Below, one piece after another: positions 34,451 to 42,740 of a DNA stretch of 64,000 nucleotides. Made by a program: the position numbers and the translations under genes. The stretch's first letter is position 1, and each line of letters opens with the position of its first letter. The DNA is from AR12 sp036265915 (GTDB taxonomy: Bacteria > Methylomirabilota > Methylomirabilia > Rokubacteriales > CSP1-6): the NCBI GenBank assembly GCA_036265915.1, contig DATAOC010000121.1, forward strand, positions 3,078-67,077, written 5' to 3'. A model generated the notes under the pieces. It worked only from the letters and a program-made list of their open reading frames with translations. It was not told where the DNA came from and ran no database searches.

Positions 34451-35820
34451 GGGACCAGGAGCGCGCGTGCCTGGGCGAGCGCGCGCTGGACCGCCGCCGG
34501 CGCGGTGCCGCCGGTGACCGATCGCGCGCGCAGGGAGGCGTCGACGGTGAGCGCCTGGCTCACGTCCGCCTCGATGAGCGGCGAGAAGCGGCGCAGCGTC
34601 TCGAGCGGCAGCTCCTCGAGCGAGCGGCCGGTCTCGAGCGCGTGGCGAACGACCCGGCCGACGACCTCGTGAGCCTGGCGGAAGGGCAACCCCTTGCGCA
34701 CGAGATAGTCTGCCAGATCGGTTGCGGTCGCGTAGTGCTCGCCCGCCGCGGCCCGCATGCGGTCGAGGCGGAACGTCAGCGACGCGAGCAGCGGCGGCAG
34801 CACGGTGAGCATCGCGTCGAGCGTGTCGACGGAGTCGAAGAACGGCTCCTTGTCTTCCTGCATGTCCGAGTTGTACGTCAGCGGCAGGCCCTTCATCGTC
34901 GTGAGCACGGACACGAGATTGCCGTAGAGCCGCCCGCTCTTGCCGCGAATCAGCTCGGCCACGTCGGGGTTCTTCTTCTGCGGCATGATGGACGAGCCCG
35001 TCGCGAAGGCGTCGGAGAACTCGACGAAGCCGAACTCCGCCGTCGCCCACAGCGTGAGGTCCGCGGCCAGCCGCGAGAGATGCATGCCGACGATGGCGGC
35101 CGCCGCGAGAAATTCGAGCACGTAGTCGCGGTCGCTCACCGCATCCAGGCTGTTGGCGGTGACCGTGGCGAACCCGAGATCCCGCGCGAGCGCCTCGCGA
35201 TCGATCGGGTACGCCGTCCCCGCCAGCGCGGCGGCGCCGAGGGGCAGCGTGTCGGCGCGGCCGGCGGCGCCGGCCAGCCGCTCGCGATCGCGCTCCAGCA
35301 TGAAGACGTACGCCAGCAGGTGATGGCCGAGCACCACCGGCTGCGCCCGCTGCAGGTGCGTGTAGCCGGGCATCGGCGCCTCCGCCGTCTCGGTCGCGCG
35401 GTCCACCAGCACCCGCTGCACCTGTTGCAGGCCATCGCGCGTGAGGCGGACGACGTCCTTCAGGTAGAGCCGCTCGTCGAGCGCGATCTGATCGTTGCGG
35501 GAGCGCCCGGTATGCAGCTTGCCGCCGACGTCGCCGACCAGCTCCTGGAGCCGGCGCTCGACGTTCATGTGGATGTCCTCGAGCTCCGGGCGGAACGGAA
35601 AGGTCCCGGCCTCGAGCTCGGCTCGCACGGCGTCCAGACCTTTCACGATCGCGTCACGCTCGGCCTCGGTGAGCAGGCGCGCGCGCGCGAGAGCGCGCGC
35701 CCACGCGATGCTCCCCGTGATGTCCTGGGGCCACAGCCGCTGATCGAAGCGAAGCGAGGCGGTGAAGCGCTCGGCGGTCGGGTCGGCGCCCCGCGTGAAG
35801 CGCCCGCCCCAGGGCTTCAC
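34447..35820 (-). CDS. argH: Argininosuccinate lyase
   Basis: A 457-residue ArgH, the last enzyme of arginine synthesis, splitting argininosuccinate into arginine and fumarate. The GTG at 35820, directly before KPWGGRFTRG, overlaps the plsC stop by four bases. MNVERRLQELVGDVGGKLHT, NDQIALDERLYLKDVVR and the superfamily signature with catalytic Ser, GSSIMPQKKNPDVAELIRG, are intact. It lies in an operon with cell-envelope and lysine genes rather than with argF/G. Confidence 0.96.
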   Translation of the reverse strand: MKPWGGRFTRGADPTAERFTASLRFDQRLWPQDITGSIAWARALARARLLTEAERDAIVKGLDAVRAELEAGTFPFRPELEDIHMNVERRLQELVGDVGGKLHTGRSRNDQIALDERLYLKDVVRLTRDGLQQVQRVLVDRATETAEAPMPGYTHLQRAQPVVLGHHLLAYVFMLERDRERLAGAAGRADTLPLGAAALAGTAYPIDREALARDLGFATVTANSLDAVSDRDYVLEFLAAAAIVGMHLSRLAADLTLWATAEFGFVEFSDAFATGSSIMPQKKNPDVAELIRGKSGRLYGNLVSVLTTMKGLPLTYNSDMQEDKEPFFDSVDTLDAMLTVLPPLLASLTFRLDRMRAAAGEHYATATDLADYLVRKGLPFRQAHEVVGRVVRHALETGRSLEELPLETLRRFSPLIEADVSQALTVDASLRARSVTGGTAPAAVQRALAQARALLVP

Positions 35821-36485
35821 GGCAACAGCGCGGCGATGTCGGTCATGATGCGCTCGGTGACGCCGAGCCGCGCGTCCCGCGCGCGCGTGCCGTCCTGCGA
35901 GAACCGGCGCGGGGGGCCGAACCGCACACGCAGCGGGACGGCGCGCGGCACGTAGAAGCGACGCCGGTGGAGCGCCTGGTAGGTGCCATCGAGGGCGGCC
36001 GGCACCACCGGCACGCCGGATTTGAGCGCGAGCAACGCCACCCCCGGGAGTCCACGCTCGAGCCGCCCGCGGACGCTGAACGGGCCCTCGGGAAAAATAC
36101 CGACCACGCCGCCGTCGTCGAGGTGGGCCAGCGCCCGCCGCAGGGCGCCGATATCGGGCCGCTCGAGATTGATCGGGATCGAGCCGATGTGGCGGTGAAA
36201 CGGCGGATGCAGCGGCGTCGCGCGCCACACACGCGGCATGACGATGAAGGCGATGGGCCCCGGCAGGCTGGCGGCGAGCACAACGCCGTCGAGATAGTTG
36301 TGATGGTTGGCGGCGACGATGTACGGACCATCAGGCGGCAGGTGCTCGAGTCCCTCGACGCGCAAGTCGAACCACCGCAGCAGCGCCGCCCGCACGCCGG
36401 CGCGCAGGCTGCGGTAGAGGAGGGGAAAGCGTGGCGCCGCTCGACCGACGGTACGTGTCGGGGACAGCGCGGGCGAGCGCGACAT
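35817..36485 (-). CDS. plsC: 1-acyl-sn-glycerol-3-phosphate acyltransferase (PlsC-like)
   Basis: A 222-residue PlsC/LPLAT protein. The catalytic HX4D box is in AANHHNYLDGVVLAASL and the phosphate-binding box in GIFPEGPFSVRG. The N-terminal 40 residues are moderately hydrophobic (YRSLRAGVRAALLRW) and may insert into the membrane. It acylates lysophosphatidate or a similar lysolipid at the inner membrane. The ATG at 36485 lies 34 bases after the mltG stop. Confidence 0.88.
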   Translation of the reverse strand: MSRSPALSPTRTVGRAAPRFPLLYRSLRAGVRAALLRWFDLRVEGLEHLPPDGPYIVAANHHNYLDGVVLAASLPGPIAFIVMPRVWRATPLHPPFHRHIGSIPINLERPDIGALRRALAHLDDGGVVGIFPEGPFSVRGRLERGLPGVALLALKSGVPVVPAALDGTYQALHRRRFYVPRAVPLRVRFGPPRRFSQDGTRARDARLGVTERIMTDIAALLP

Positions 36486-36519
36486 GGCGGGTTCTTATAG
36501 CACGGCCCTCGCGGGCGCG

Positions 36520-37512
36520 CTAGCGACGGCGGGCGAGACGACGATACCGGGCGACGGCCTGGTTGTGCTCCTCGATGCTGATCGAGAAATGGTGGCGCGT
36601 GTCGTCTTGCGCCACGAAATACAGGTACTTGACCGGCGCGGGATCGAGGGTCGCCTCGATGGCCCCCAGCCCGGGGCTGGCGATGGGGCCGGGCGGCAGG
36701 CCGGGACGCACGTAGGTGTTATAGGGGTGGTCGAACAGCAGGTCGTTCCGGCTCAGGGCCCGCCGCTCCTTGGCCACCGCGTACTGCACGGTCGGGTCGG
36801 CCTGCAGCGGCATGCCGATCCGCAGGCGGTTCAGGAAGACGGCCGCGATGAGTCGCTGCTCGTCCTTCACGACCGCCTCGCGCTCCACGATGGAGGCCAG
36901 CGTAAGCAGCTCGTGCACCGACATGCCGCGCTCGCGGGCCTTGGCCCGCAGCTCCGGCGTGAGCTTGGCGCGCATGCGCTGCACCATCTTCCCGAGCATC
37001 TCCTCCGGCGTCATCCCCCGGACGAACTGATAAGTGTCCGGGAAGAGGTAGCCCTCGACGCTGGCCGCCTCCACGCCGTGGGCGGCGAGGAACGCCCGAT
37101 CCGCCGCGACTCTGGCCACGGCGTCGGCCGGGGCGAGTTCCTCGCTCTCGAGCACGCGCGCGAGCTCGGCCACCGTGGCGCCCTCGGGGTGGAGGATCGC
37201 GCGGTGCCGGACACGGCCGCTCTCGAGCAGCGTCACCACCTCCCAGGTGGTCGCGTTCTGAGGCACCTCGTACTCGCCGGCCTTGAGGCTGCGCGGGACG
37301 CCGCGCGCGCCGGCGGTGGCGACGAAAGCCAGGCGGCTGCGGACCACGTCGGCCTCGGCCAGGCGGTTGGCGATGCTGACGATGCCCTGGTGGGGCGGGA
37401 CGAACACGATCAGCGGGCCCTGGCGCAGCGCGCTCGAGGGCGTGAACGCCATCCAGCCGAGCGCGCACGCGCCGACGAGCAGGAGCAAGAGGACGAGCCA
37501 GCGCAACTTCAT
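36520..37512 (-). CDS. mltG: Endolytic murein transglycosylase MltG
   Basis: A 330-residue YceG/MltG enzyme that cleaves nascent peptidoglycan strands at the inner membrane. It has an N-terminal membrane anchor (LRWLVLLLLLVGACALGWMA), a LysM-like middle part, EGYLFPDTYQF, the catalytic Glu in LTLASIVEREAVVKDE, LQADPTVQYA and YNTYVRPGLPPGPIASPGLG. All family motifs are present. It is the first gene of the minus-strand operon and is divergent from rpoA. Confidence 0.95.
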   Translation of the reverse strand: MKLRWLVLLLLLVGACALGWMAFTPSSALRQGPLIVFVPPHQGIVSIANRLAEADVVRSRLAFVATAGARGVPRSLKAGEYEVPQNATTWEVVTLLESGRVRHRAILHPEGATVAELARVLESEELAPADAVARVAADRAFLAAHGVEAASVEGYLFPDTYQFVRGMTPEEMLGKMVQRMRAKLTPELRAKARERGMSVHELLTLASIVEREAVVKDEQRLIAAVFLNRLRIGMPLQADPTVQYAVAKERRALSRNDLLFDHPYNTYVRPGLPPGPIASPGLGAIEATLDPAPVKYLYFVAQDDTRHHFSISIEEHNQAVARYRRLARRR

Positions 37513-37592
37513 GTCGATTCGAGTCTACTCCGCGGCTCGCCGCCCTCCGAAAAGCTGCCGGCGGCGCCCGAATAGGCCCGCCCTCATCGCTT

Positions 37593-37601
37593 TGGTATAC
37601 T
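37593..37601 (+). promoter_or_regulatory. Extended -10 promoter for rpoA
   Basis: TGGTATACT contains an extended -10 (TGn) followed by TATACT at 37596-37601. No convincing -35 lies 17 bases upstream. The leader to the rpoA ATG is about 40 bases and contains ACGGAGGT (37636-37643), a strong ribosome site four bases before ATG 37648. The promoter sits in the 135-base divergent region shared with mltG. Confidence 0.55.
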
Positions 37602-37647
37602 GTCGGGCCTGGGGTTTTCCGCCCTTTACTCTGTCACGGAGGTCCGC

Positions 37648-38658
37648 ATGCAGGAGCTGCAGCTCCCCACTCGTCACGACTGGAACGCCACCGAGGCCGT
37701 CTACGGCAAGATCATCATCGAGCCGTTCGAGCCGGGCTTCGCGCTCACGGTGGGCATCGCCTACCGGCGCGTGCTCCTCTCCGCCATCCACGGCGCCGCC
37801 CCCACGTGGGTGAAGATCGAGAACGTCCTTCACGAGTTCTCCCATCTGCCCGGAGTCCAGGAAGACACGCTCGACATCATGATGAACCTGCGCAAGGTGA
37901 CGTTCGCCCTCCACGTCAACCGACCCAAGATCCTGCGGCTCAAGAGCCAGGGCACGAAGGCCGTCAAGGCCGGTGACTTCGAGCCGGACGCCGACATCCA
38001 GGTCCTCACGCCCGACGTCACCCTCGCCACCCTCGACAAGGACGGCATGCTCGAGATGGAGGTGTGCATCGAGCGCGGGCGCGGCTACGTCCCGGCCGAG
38101 AAGCGTGAGCCCGAAGCGCTGCCGATCAACGCCATCCTGCTCGACGCGGACTTCTCACCGGTGAAGCGCGTGAACTTTCACGTCGAGCCGATCGAAGCCA
38201 AGAGCGAGCGCCCGGGCCCCGAGCGGCTCGTGCTCGAGGTGTGGACGGACGGCAGCGTGACGCCGCAACAGGCGGTGGGCGAGGCGTCGCGTATCCTGCA
38301 GGACCACTTCAATCTGCTGACCGACTTCCCCGAGGTCGTGCTGCAGGAGGAGGACGAGGGCGAGCGCGGCGAGACGCGGCCGGGTGCGGAGCTCAACGAC
38401 AATCTCTTCCGGAACGTCGACGAGCTGGAGCTGTCCGTGCGCGCCTCGAACTGCCTGAAGACGGCCAACATCCGCACGATCGCGGATCTCGTTCAGAAGA
38501 GCGAGTCCGAGCTGCTGAAGACGAAGAACTTCGGCAAGAAGTCGCTCAACGAGATCAAGACAATCCTCGGGGAGATGGGCCTGTCGCTCGGCATGCGGCT
38601 CGATCCCGAGGAGCTCGAGCGGCTGCGCTCGCAGTACGAGCGCGCCTACGAGGCGTAG
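37648..38658 (+). CDS. rpoA: RNA polymerase alpha subunit, divergent and outside the ribosomal operon
   Basis: A 336-residue alpha subunit with both domains. The N-terminal dimerisation domain (about 1-235) has YGKIIIEPFEPGFALTVG, RRVLLSAIHGAAPTWVKIEN, VLHEFSHLPGVQED and VCIERGRGYVPAEKREPEA. The C-terminal domain (about 262-330) has SVRASNCLKTANIRTIADLV and LLKTKNFGKKSLNEIKTIL, which keeps the Arg, Asn and Lys used for UP-element DNA contact. The nearly invariant GNxLRR is changed to GIAYRR. It has its own promoter and no rpsK, rpsD or rplQ neighbours, unlike standard rpoA. It could be the only alpha or a second paralogue. Confidence 0.92.
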   Translation: MQELQLPTRHDWNATEAVYGKIIIEPFEPGFALTVGIAYRRVLLSAIHGAAPTWVKIENVLHEFSHLPGVQEDTLDIMMNLRKVTFALHVNRPKILRLKSQGTKAVKAGDFEPDADIQVLTPDVTLATLDKDGMLEMEVCIERGRGYVPAEKREPEALPINAILLDADFSPVKRVNFHVEPIEAKSERPGPERLVLEVWTDGSVTPQQAVGEASRILQDHFNLLTDFPEVVLQEEDEGERGETRPGAELNDNLFRNVDELELSVRASNCLKTANIRTIADLVQKSESELLKTKNFGKKSLNEIKTILGEMGLSLGMRLDPEELERLRSQYERAYEA

Positions 38659-38669
38659 CACACCTGGGT

Positions 38670-38696
38670 GGGCGGCCGGCGCTTCGCCGGTCGCCC
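38670..38696. terminator. GC-rich hairpin between convergent rpoA and dapL
   Basis: GGGCGGCCGG (38670-38679) pairs with CCGGTCGCCC (38687-38696) around a seven-base CGCTTCG loop, with one G-U pair. There is no T tract on either side, so it may act as a bidirectional barrier or processed 3' end rather than a classical intrinsic terminator. It starts 11 bases after the rpoA stop. Confidence 0.55.
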
Positions 38697-38714
38697 GCCT
38701 GCTGATCGCCAGGC

Positions 38715-39950
38715 TCAGCGCGAGAGCCGCTGCTTGATGCGCTCGACGGCCTGCTGCGTCTGCTCTTTGCGGCCGAACCCCGTCAGCCGGAAGTAACCCT
38801 CGCCGCTCGGACCGAATCCCGCCCCGGGCGTGCCGACCACGTGAGCCTCGTTGAGCAGCTTGTCGAAGAAACCCCACGAGTCGATGCCGGGCGGCGTCTT
38901 GATCCAGATGTACGGCGCGTTCCGCGCGCCGTACACCGTGAGACCGGTGGCTTCGAGCCCCTCGCGGATCACGCGGGCGTTGTCCATGTAGTACTCGATC
39001 GTCGCCCGCACCTGCTTCTGTCCCTCCGGGGTGTACATCGCCGCCGCGCCCTTCTGGATGATGTACGGCACGCCGTTGAACTTCGTCGACTGCCGGCGCA
39101 GCCACAGCGCGTTGAGGCTCACGAGCTCGCCGGCGGTGGAGCGGCCGTGGAGCTCCTTCGGCACCACCGTGAACGCGCAGCGCGTGCCGGTGAAGCCGGC
39201 CGTCTTCGAGAACGACCGGAACTCGACGGCAACCTCGCGCGCGCCCTCGATCTCGTAGATCGAGTGCGGGATGTCCGCGTCCTGGATGTACGCCTCGTAC
39301 GCCGCGTCGTAGAGCAGCACGGCGCCGGTGCGCCGCGCCCAGTCGACCCAGCGCGCGAGCGAGGCGCGTCGAAGCACCGCGCCCGTCGGATTATTGGGAA
39401 AGCAGAGATACACGAGGTCCACCGGCCGGTCGGGCAGGGGCGGCTCGAAGCCGTTTTCCGCCACGCAGGGGAGGTACACGAGACGACGGTAGCGACCGCT
39501 GTCCTCCAGCGGACCGGCCCGTCCCGCCATCACGTTGCTGTCGACGTAGACGGGGTACACGGGATCGGTCAGCGCGACGAGGGCGTCCGCGCTGAACAGC
39601 TCCTGGAAGTTGCCGGTGTCGCTCTTGGCCCCGTCGCTGACGAAGATCTCGTCGACGGCGATGCTGACACCGCGGGCGCCGTAGTCGTGTCTGGCGATGA
39701 GCTCGGTGAGGAACTCGTAGCCGGGCTCCGGTCCGTAGCCCCGGAACGTCTCCGCGCGCGCCATGTCTTCCACCGCGTCGTGAAGCCCGCGGATGATCGC
39801 GGGCGGCAACGGCTGCGTGACGTCGCCGATGCCGAGGCGGATGATGTTCGCCTCCGGATGCGCCGCCTGGAATGCCTTCACCCTCCGGGCGATCTCGGTG
39901 AACAGGTAACTGCTCTTGAGCCCTAGGTAGTGGTCGTTGATCCTCGCCAC
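38715..39950 (-). CDS. dapL: LL-diaminopimelate aminotransferase
   Basis: A 411-residue PLP fold-type I aminotransferase of usual DapL length, starting at GTG 39950. The N-terminus VARINDHYLGLKSSYLFTEI is characteristic of DapL, as are IRLGIGDVTQPLPPAII, the LCFPNNPTGAVLRRA segment and the Schiff-base Lys in FRSFSKTAGFTGTRCAFT. DapL makes LL-diaminopimelate directly from tetrahydrodipicolinate and glutamate, bypassing the succinylase or acetylase steps. It complements dapA and dapB in this window. Confidence 0.95.
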   Translation of the reverse strand: MARINDHYLGLKSSYLFTEIARRVKAFQAAHPEANIIRLGIGDVTQPLPPAIIRGLHDAVEDMARAETFRGYGPEPGYEFLTELIARHDYGARGVSIAVDEIFVSDGAKSDTGNFQELFSADALVALTDPVYPVYVDSNVMAGRAGPLEDSGRYRRLVYLPCVAENGFEPPLPDRPVDLVYLCFPNNPTGAVLRRASLARWVDWARRTGAVLLYDAAYEAYIQDADIPHSIYEIEGAREVAVEFRSFSKTAGFTGTRCAFTVVPKELHGRSTAGELVSLNALWLRRQSTKFNGVPYIIQKGAAAMYTPEGQKQVRATIEYYMDNARVIREGLEATGLTVYGARNAPYIWIKTPPGIDSWGFFDKLLNEAHVVGTPGAGFGPSGEGYFRLTGFGRKEQTQQAVERIKQRLSR

Positions 39951-39984
39951 GGCGCTCTCCCCTGTCGCTGGCAGTGCCGCGATT

Positions 39985-42243
39985 CTAGCAAACCGACTCC
40001 GGGTCGAGGCAGAGGCGCTCGACCCGGCGATCGGCCCAGCGGGTGATGCTCAGTGATCGGCCGTCGGTCTCGATCAGGATGGCGCCGTCCCGATCCGTCC
40101 GGTAGACGCGGGCGCCGGCGGCGGCCAGGCGGGCCAGCGTACCGGGGTCCGGATGTCCATACGCGTTTCGCGCGCCGACGGAGACGACGGCCAGCGCGGG
40201 GCGCACCGCCGCGAGAAAGGCCGGCGTGCTCGACGTGGCGCCGCCGTGATGCGCGACCTTCAGCACGGTGGCCGCCAGCGGCGCACGGGCTGCGACGAGC
40301 GCGTGCTCGGCCGCCGTCTCGATGTCGGAGGCGAGCAGGATCGACGCCAGGCCGAGCTCGACACGGAGGACGAGCGCGTGGTCGTTGGTGCGCCGGCTGT
40401 CCGTGTCCACGGTGAGCGGCGTGAGCCAGGCGCCGCCGAACGCGCGGGGGGTCTGCGCTTCCCATGGCTCGCGCACGCCGATCAGTCGCTGCACCGCGCC
40501 CATCCCGCCCGCATGATCGATGTCGGCGTGCGTGGTGAGCGCCGCCTCGAGTCGCAGGACGCCGCGGTTCCACAGAAACGGCGCCACGACCCGCTCGCCC
40601 ACGTCGAGACGCCACGGCCCGCCGGTCCCTGCGTCCACGACCATGGCACGGCCATCCGGCGCCTGGATGACGATCGCATCGCCCTGGCCGACGTCGAGCA
40701 CGGTGACGCGAAGCGTGCCCGGCGACGGCGCCATCATCGGCCAGGCCCATAACGCGACGGCGCCGCCGAGCAGCGCGACGGCCACGCTCGCCACGCGGCG
40801 ACCTCGGCGCGCGTCGTCGCGCATGTGCCAGGCGGCGAGCGCCAACGCGAGTCCGGCCACATAGCACGCGCAGCTCGCTGGCCCCGGGGCGGGAAGGTGC
40901 ATGGTGGCGCCGGGGATCGCCGCCGCCAGCGCCACCACGCCGCGGAGCGCGAGGAGCACCGGCCACACGGTGCCGAATGCCGCCGTCGCGAGCCAGTCCG
41001 TGACGGCGGCAGCGGCCACGCCGAGCAGACCGAGCACCGTGGCGACGCCGGCCAGCGGCACGACGGCGAGGTTGGCCACGACCCCGATCGTCGACAGCTG
41101 GTTGAAGTGCACGAGCGCGATCGGCAGCACCGCGAGCTGGGCGGCCACGCTGACGCCCAGCGCGCCCGTCACGAGGCCGCGCGGCAGGGGTGCGGCCACG
41201 ATCCCGGCCGTGGCGGCGAACGAGAGCTGGAAGCCCGGGTCGAGCAGATCGCCCGGACGTGCGGCCAGGATGAGGAGCGCGGCGATCGCCAGGCTGTTCG
41301 TCACGGACGCCTGGCGCTCGAGCACGACCGCCGTCAGCACGAGTACCGCCATGATGGTCGCGCGAAGCACCGAAGGCTCCGGCCCGACGACGGCCGCGAA
41401 TCCGAGGACGGCGGCGATGGCCGCGGCTGCGGCCGCGCGCTGTGAGGCGCCGACCCCGCGCAGCAGCGTCCACACGGCGCCCGCGAGCAGCGCGACGTTG
41501 AAGCCGGAGACGGCGAGCACGTGATAGACGCCGGCGCGCCGGAAGGCGTCGTCGATCTCCGGCGGCAGATCGCTCCGCTCGCCGAGCAGCAATCCGCCGA
41601 GCAGCGCCGCGGAGGCGGGCGGCAGCCGTTCCGCCATGGCGTCGAGCGCGGCGCGTCGGGCGCGCGCGGGCCAGGGGGCGGCCGGTGCGTCGAGGGCCAC
41701 GACACGCTCGGCGCGCGCGTTGCCGGTGACGTGAACGCCGGCACGGGCGAGACGCTCGGCGCTGTCGACGCCGCCGGGATTGCGAAACCCGACGGGTCGA
41801 TCGAGCCGCGCGTCGACCACGACGCGCTGGCCTTCCACCAGCGGCGGCAACACGCCGTACACCGCGATCGGCAGCCGTCCCGAGCGCGTGACGTCGTCGA
41901 CGCGCTCCACGTCGATCACGAGCCGGCTGCGATCCGCCGCCCGGCGCATCGGCATCTCCGCGAGCCGTCCTTCGACGCGGGCCGACATTGGGACGTCGAG
42001 GCGTCCGACGTCGGCGGAGGGTAACGGCGCCGGTAGCGCGCGGAGCGCACCGAGGGCGGCGACCGCCGCCAGCAGTGGACCGATCGCGTGGCCGGCATGG
42101 CCGACGACCAGCACCAGCGTCGCCGATGCCACCGCCGCGACGGTGATGGCGGCGACACCACGCGCGCTGGTCCATGGCGCCACCGCGATCCCGGCTGCGA
42201 ACGCCGCGGCCACGGGCGCCAGCGGCATCGCCAGCCGCGTCAC
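39985..42243 (-). CDS. comEC: ComEC/Rec2 DNA-uptake channel protein
   Basis: A 752-residue membrane protein starting at GTG 42243, overlapping comEA by four bases. An N-terminal pair of spans and an OB-like domain are followed by a multi-span competence domain (HVLAVSGFNVALLAGAVWTL, GPEPSVLRATIMAVLVL) and a C-terminal metallo-beta-lactamase-like domain with LDVGQGDAIVIQAPDGR, LTTHADIDHAGGMG and LKVAHHGG. It forms the inner-membrane channel for single-stranded DNA in transformation. Open frame upstream of 42243 runs antisense-like through the sensor gene and is not part of it. Confidence 0.93.
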   Translation of the reverse strand: MTRLAMPLAPVAAAFAAGIAVAPWTSARGVAAITVAAVASATLVLVVGHAGHAIGPLLAAVAALGALRALPAPLPSADVGRLDVPMSARVEGRLAEMPMRRAADRSRLVIDVERVDDVTRSGRLPIAVYGVLPPLVEGQRVVVDARLDRPVGFRNPGGVDSAERLARAGVHVTGNARAERVVALDAPAAPWPARARRAALDAMAERLPPASAALLGGLLLGERSDLPPEIDDAFRRAGVYHVLAVSGFNVALLAGAVWTLLRGVGASQRAAAAAAIAAVLGFAAVVGPEPSVLRATIMAVLVLTAVVLERQASVTNSLAIAALLILAARPGDLLDPGFQLSFAATAGIVAAPLPRGLVTGALGVSVAAQLAVLPIALVHFNQLSTIGVVANLAVVPLAGVATVLGLLGVAAAAVTDWLATAAFGTVWPVLLALRGVVALAAAIPGATMHLPAPGPASCACYVAGLALALAAWHMRDDARRGRRVASVAVALLGGAVALWAWPMMAPSPGTLRVTVLDVGQGDAIVIQAPDGRAMVVDAGTGGPWRLDVGERVVAPFLWNRGVLRLEAALTTHADIDHAGGMGAVQRLIGVREPWEAQTPRAFGGAWLTPLTVDTDSRRTNDHALVLRVELGLASILLASDIETAAEHALVAARAPLAATVLKVAHHGGATSSTPAFLAAVRPALAVVSVGARNAYGHPDPGTLARLAAAGARVYRTDRDGAILIETDGRSLSITRWADRRVERLCLDPESVC

Positions 42244-42662
42244 GGTGGCCGGGTGACGGCGACGAGGTGCCGCAGTCGAGCGAGCGTGGCGCGGCCGATG
42301 CCGCGAACGCGGCGCAAGTCGTCGACGGCAGCGAAGGGGCCACTGCGCATGCGGCTCTCCACGATCCGCGTGGCCAGGCCGTGGCTCACGCCCGGCAGGC
42401 GATCGAGGTCGTCGACGCTGGCGTCGTTCAGCTCGAGGGGCGTCGCCGGCGCGTCGAGCTGCCGCGGAGGTCGGGGCGCCGCGGGCGGCCGCGGGACGGC
42501 GTACCGCGGCTCGGCGGCCGGTGCCGGCGCGTGGTCGAAGGTCTCGAGACGATCCGTCAGCTCGGCGTGCGTCCGTCGCCAGCGATCGATGCCGAGGCCG
42601 GCACCGGCCACGAGGACGACACCGAGGAGGAGAACGAGCTGGCGGCGTGTGTAGCGATCCAC
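42240..42662 (-). CDS. comEA: ComEA-like helix-hairpin-helix DNA-binding protein
   Basis: A 140-residue protein from GTG 42662. It has one N-terminal membrane span (RRQLVLLLGVVLVAGAGLG), a Pro/Ala-rich linker and a C-terminal double HhH domain with LNDASVDDLDRLPGVSHGLA and LRRVRGIGRATLARLRHLV. This matches membrane-anchored ComEA, which binds DNA in the periplasm and hands it to ComEC. The coupled comEC gene supports the call. Confidence 0.9.
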   Translation of the reverse strand: MDRYTRRQLVLLLGVVLVAGAGLGIDRWRRTHAELTDRLETFDHAPAPAAEPRYAVPRPPAAPRPPRQLDAPATPLELNDASVDDLDRLPGVSHGLATRIVESRMRSGPFAAVDDLRRVRGIGRATLARLRHLVAVTRPP

Positions 42663-42740
42663 GTGGTGACGATGGCACGCGCGCGAGTCGCCCGCCAGAG
42701 TGGAAGAATCGAGACGCTCGGGTGTCGCCTGGCGGCGACG

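Noticed and set aside
32192..34672. 826-codon open frame on the plus strand
   Set aside because: It is antisense to dapA, dapB and the FN3 gene, with no recognisable domain.
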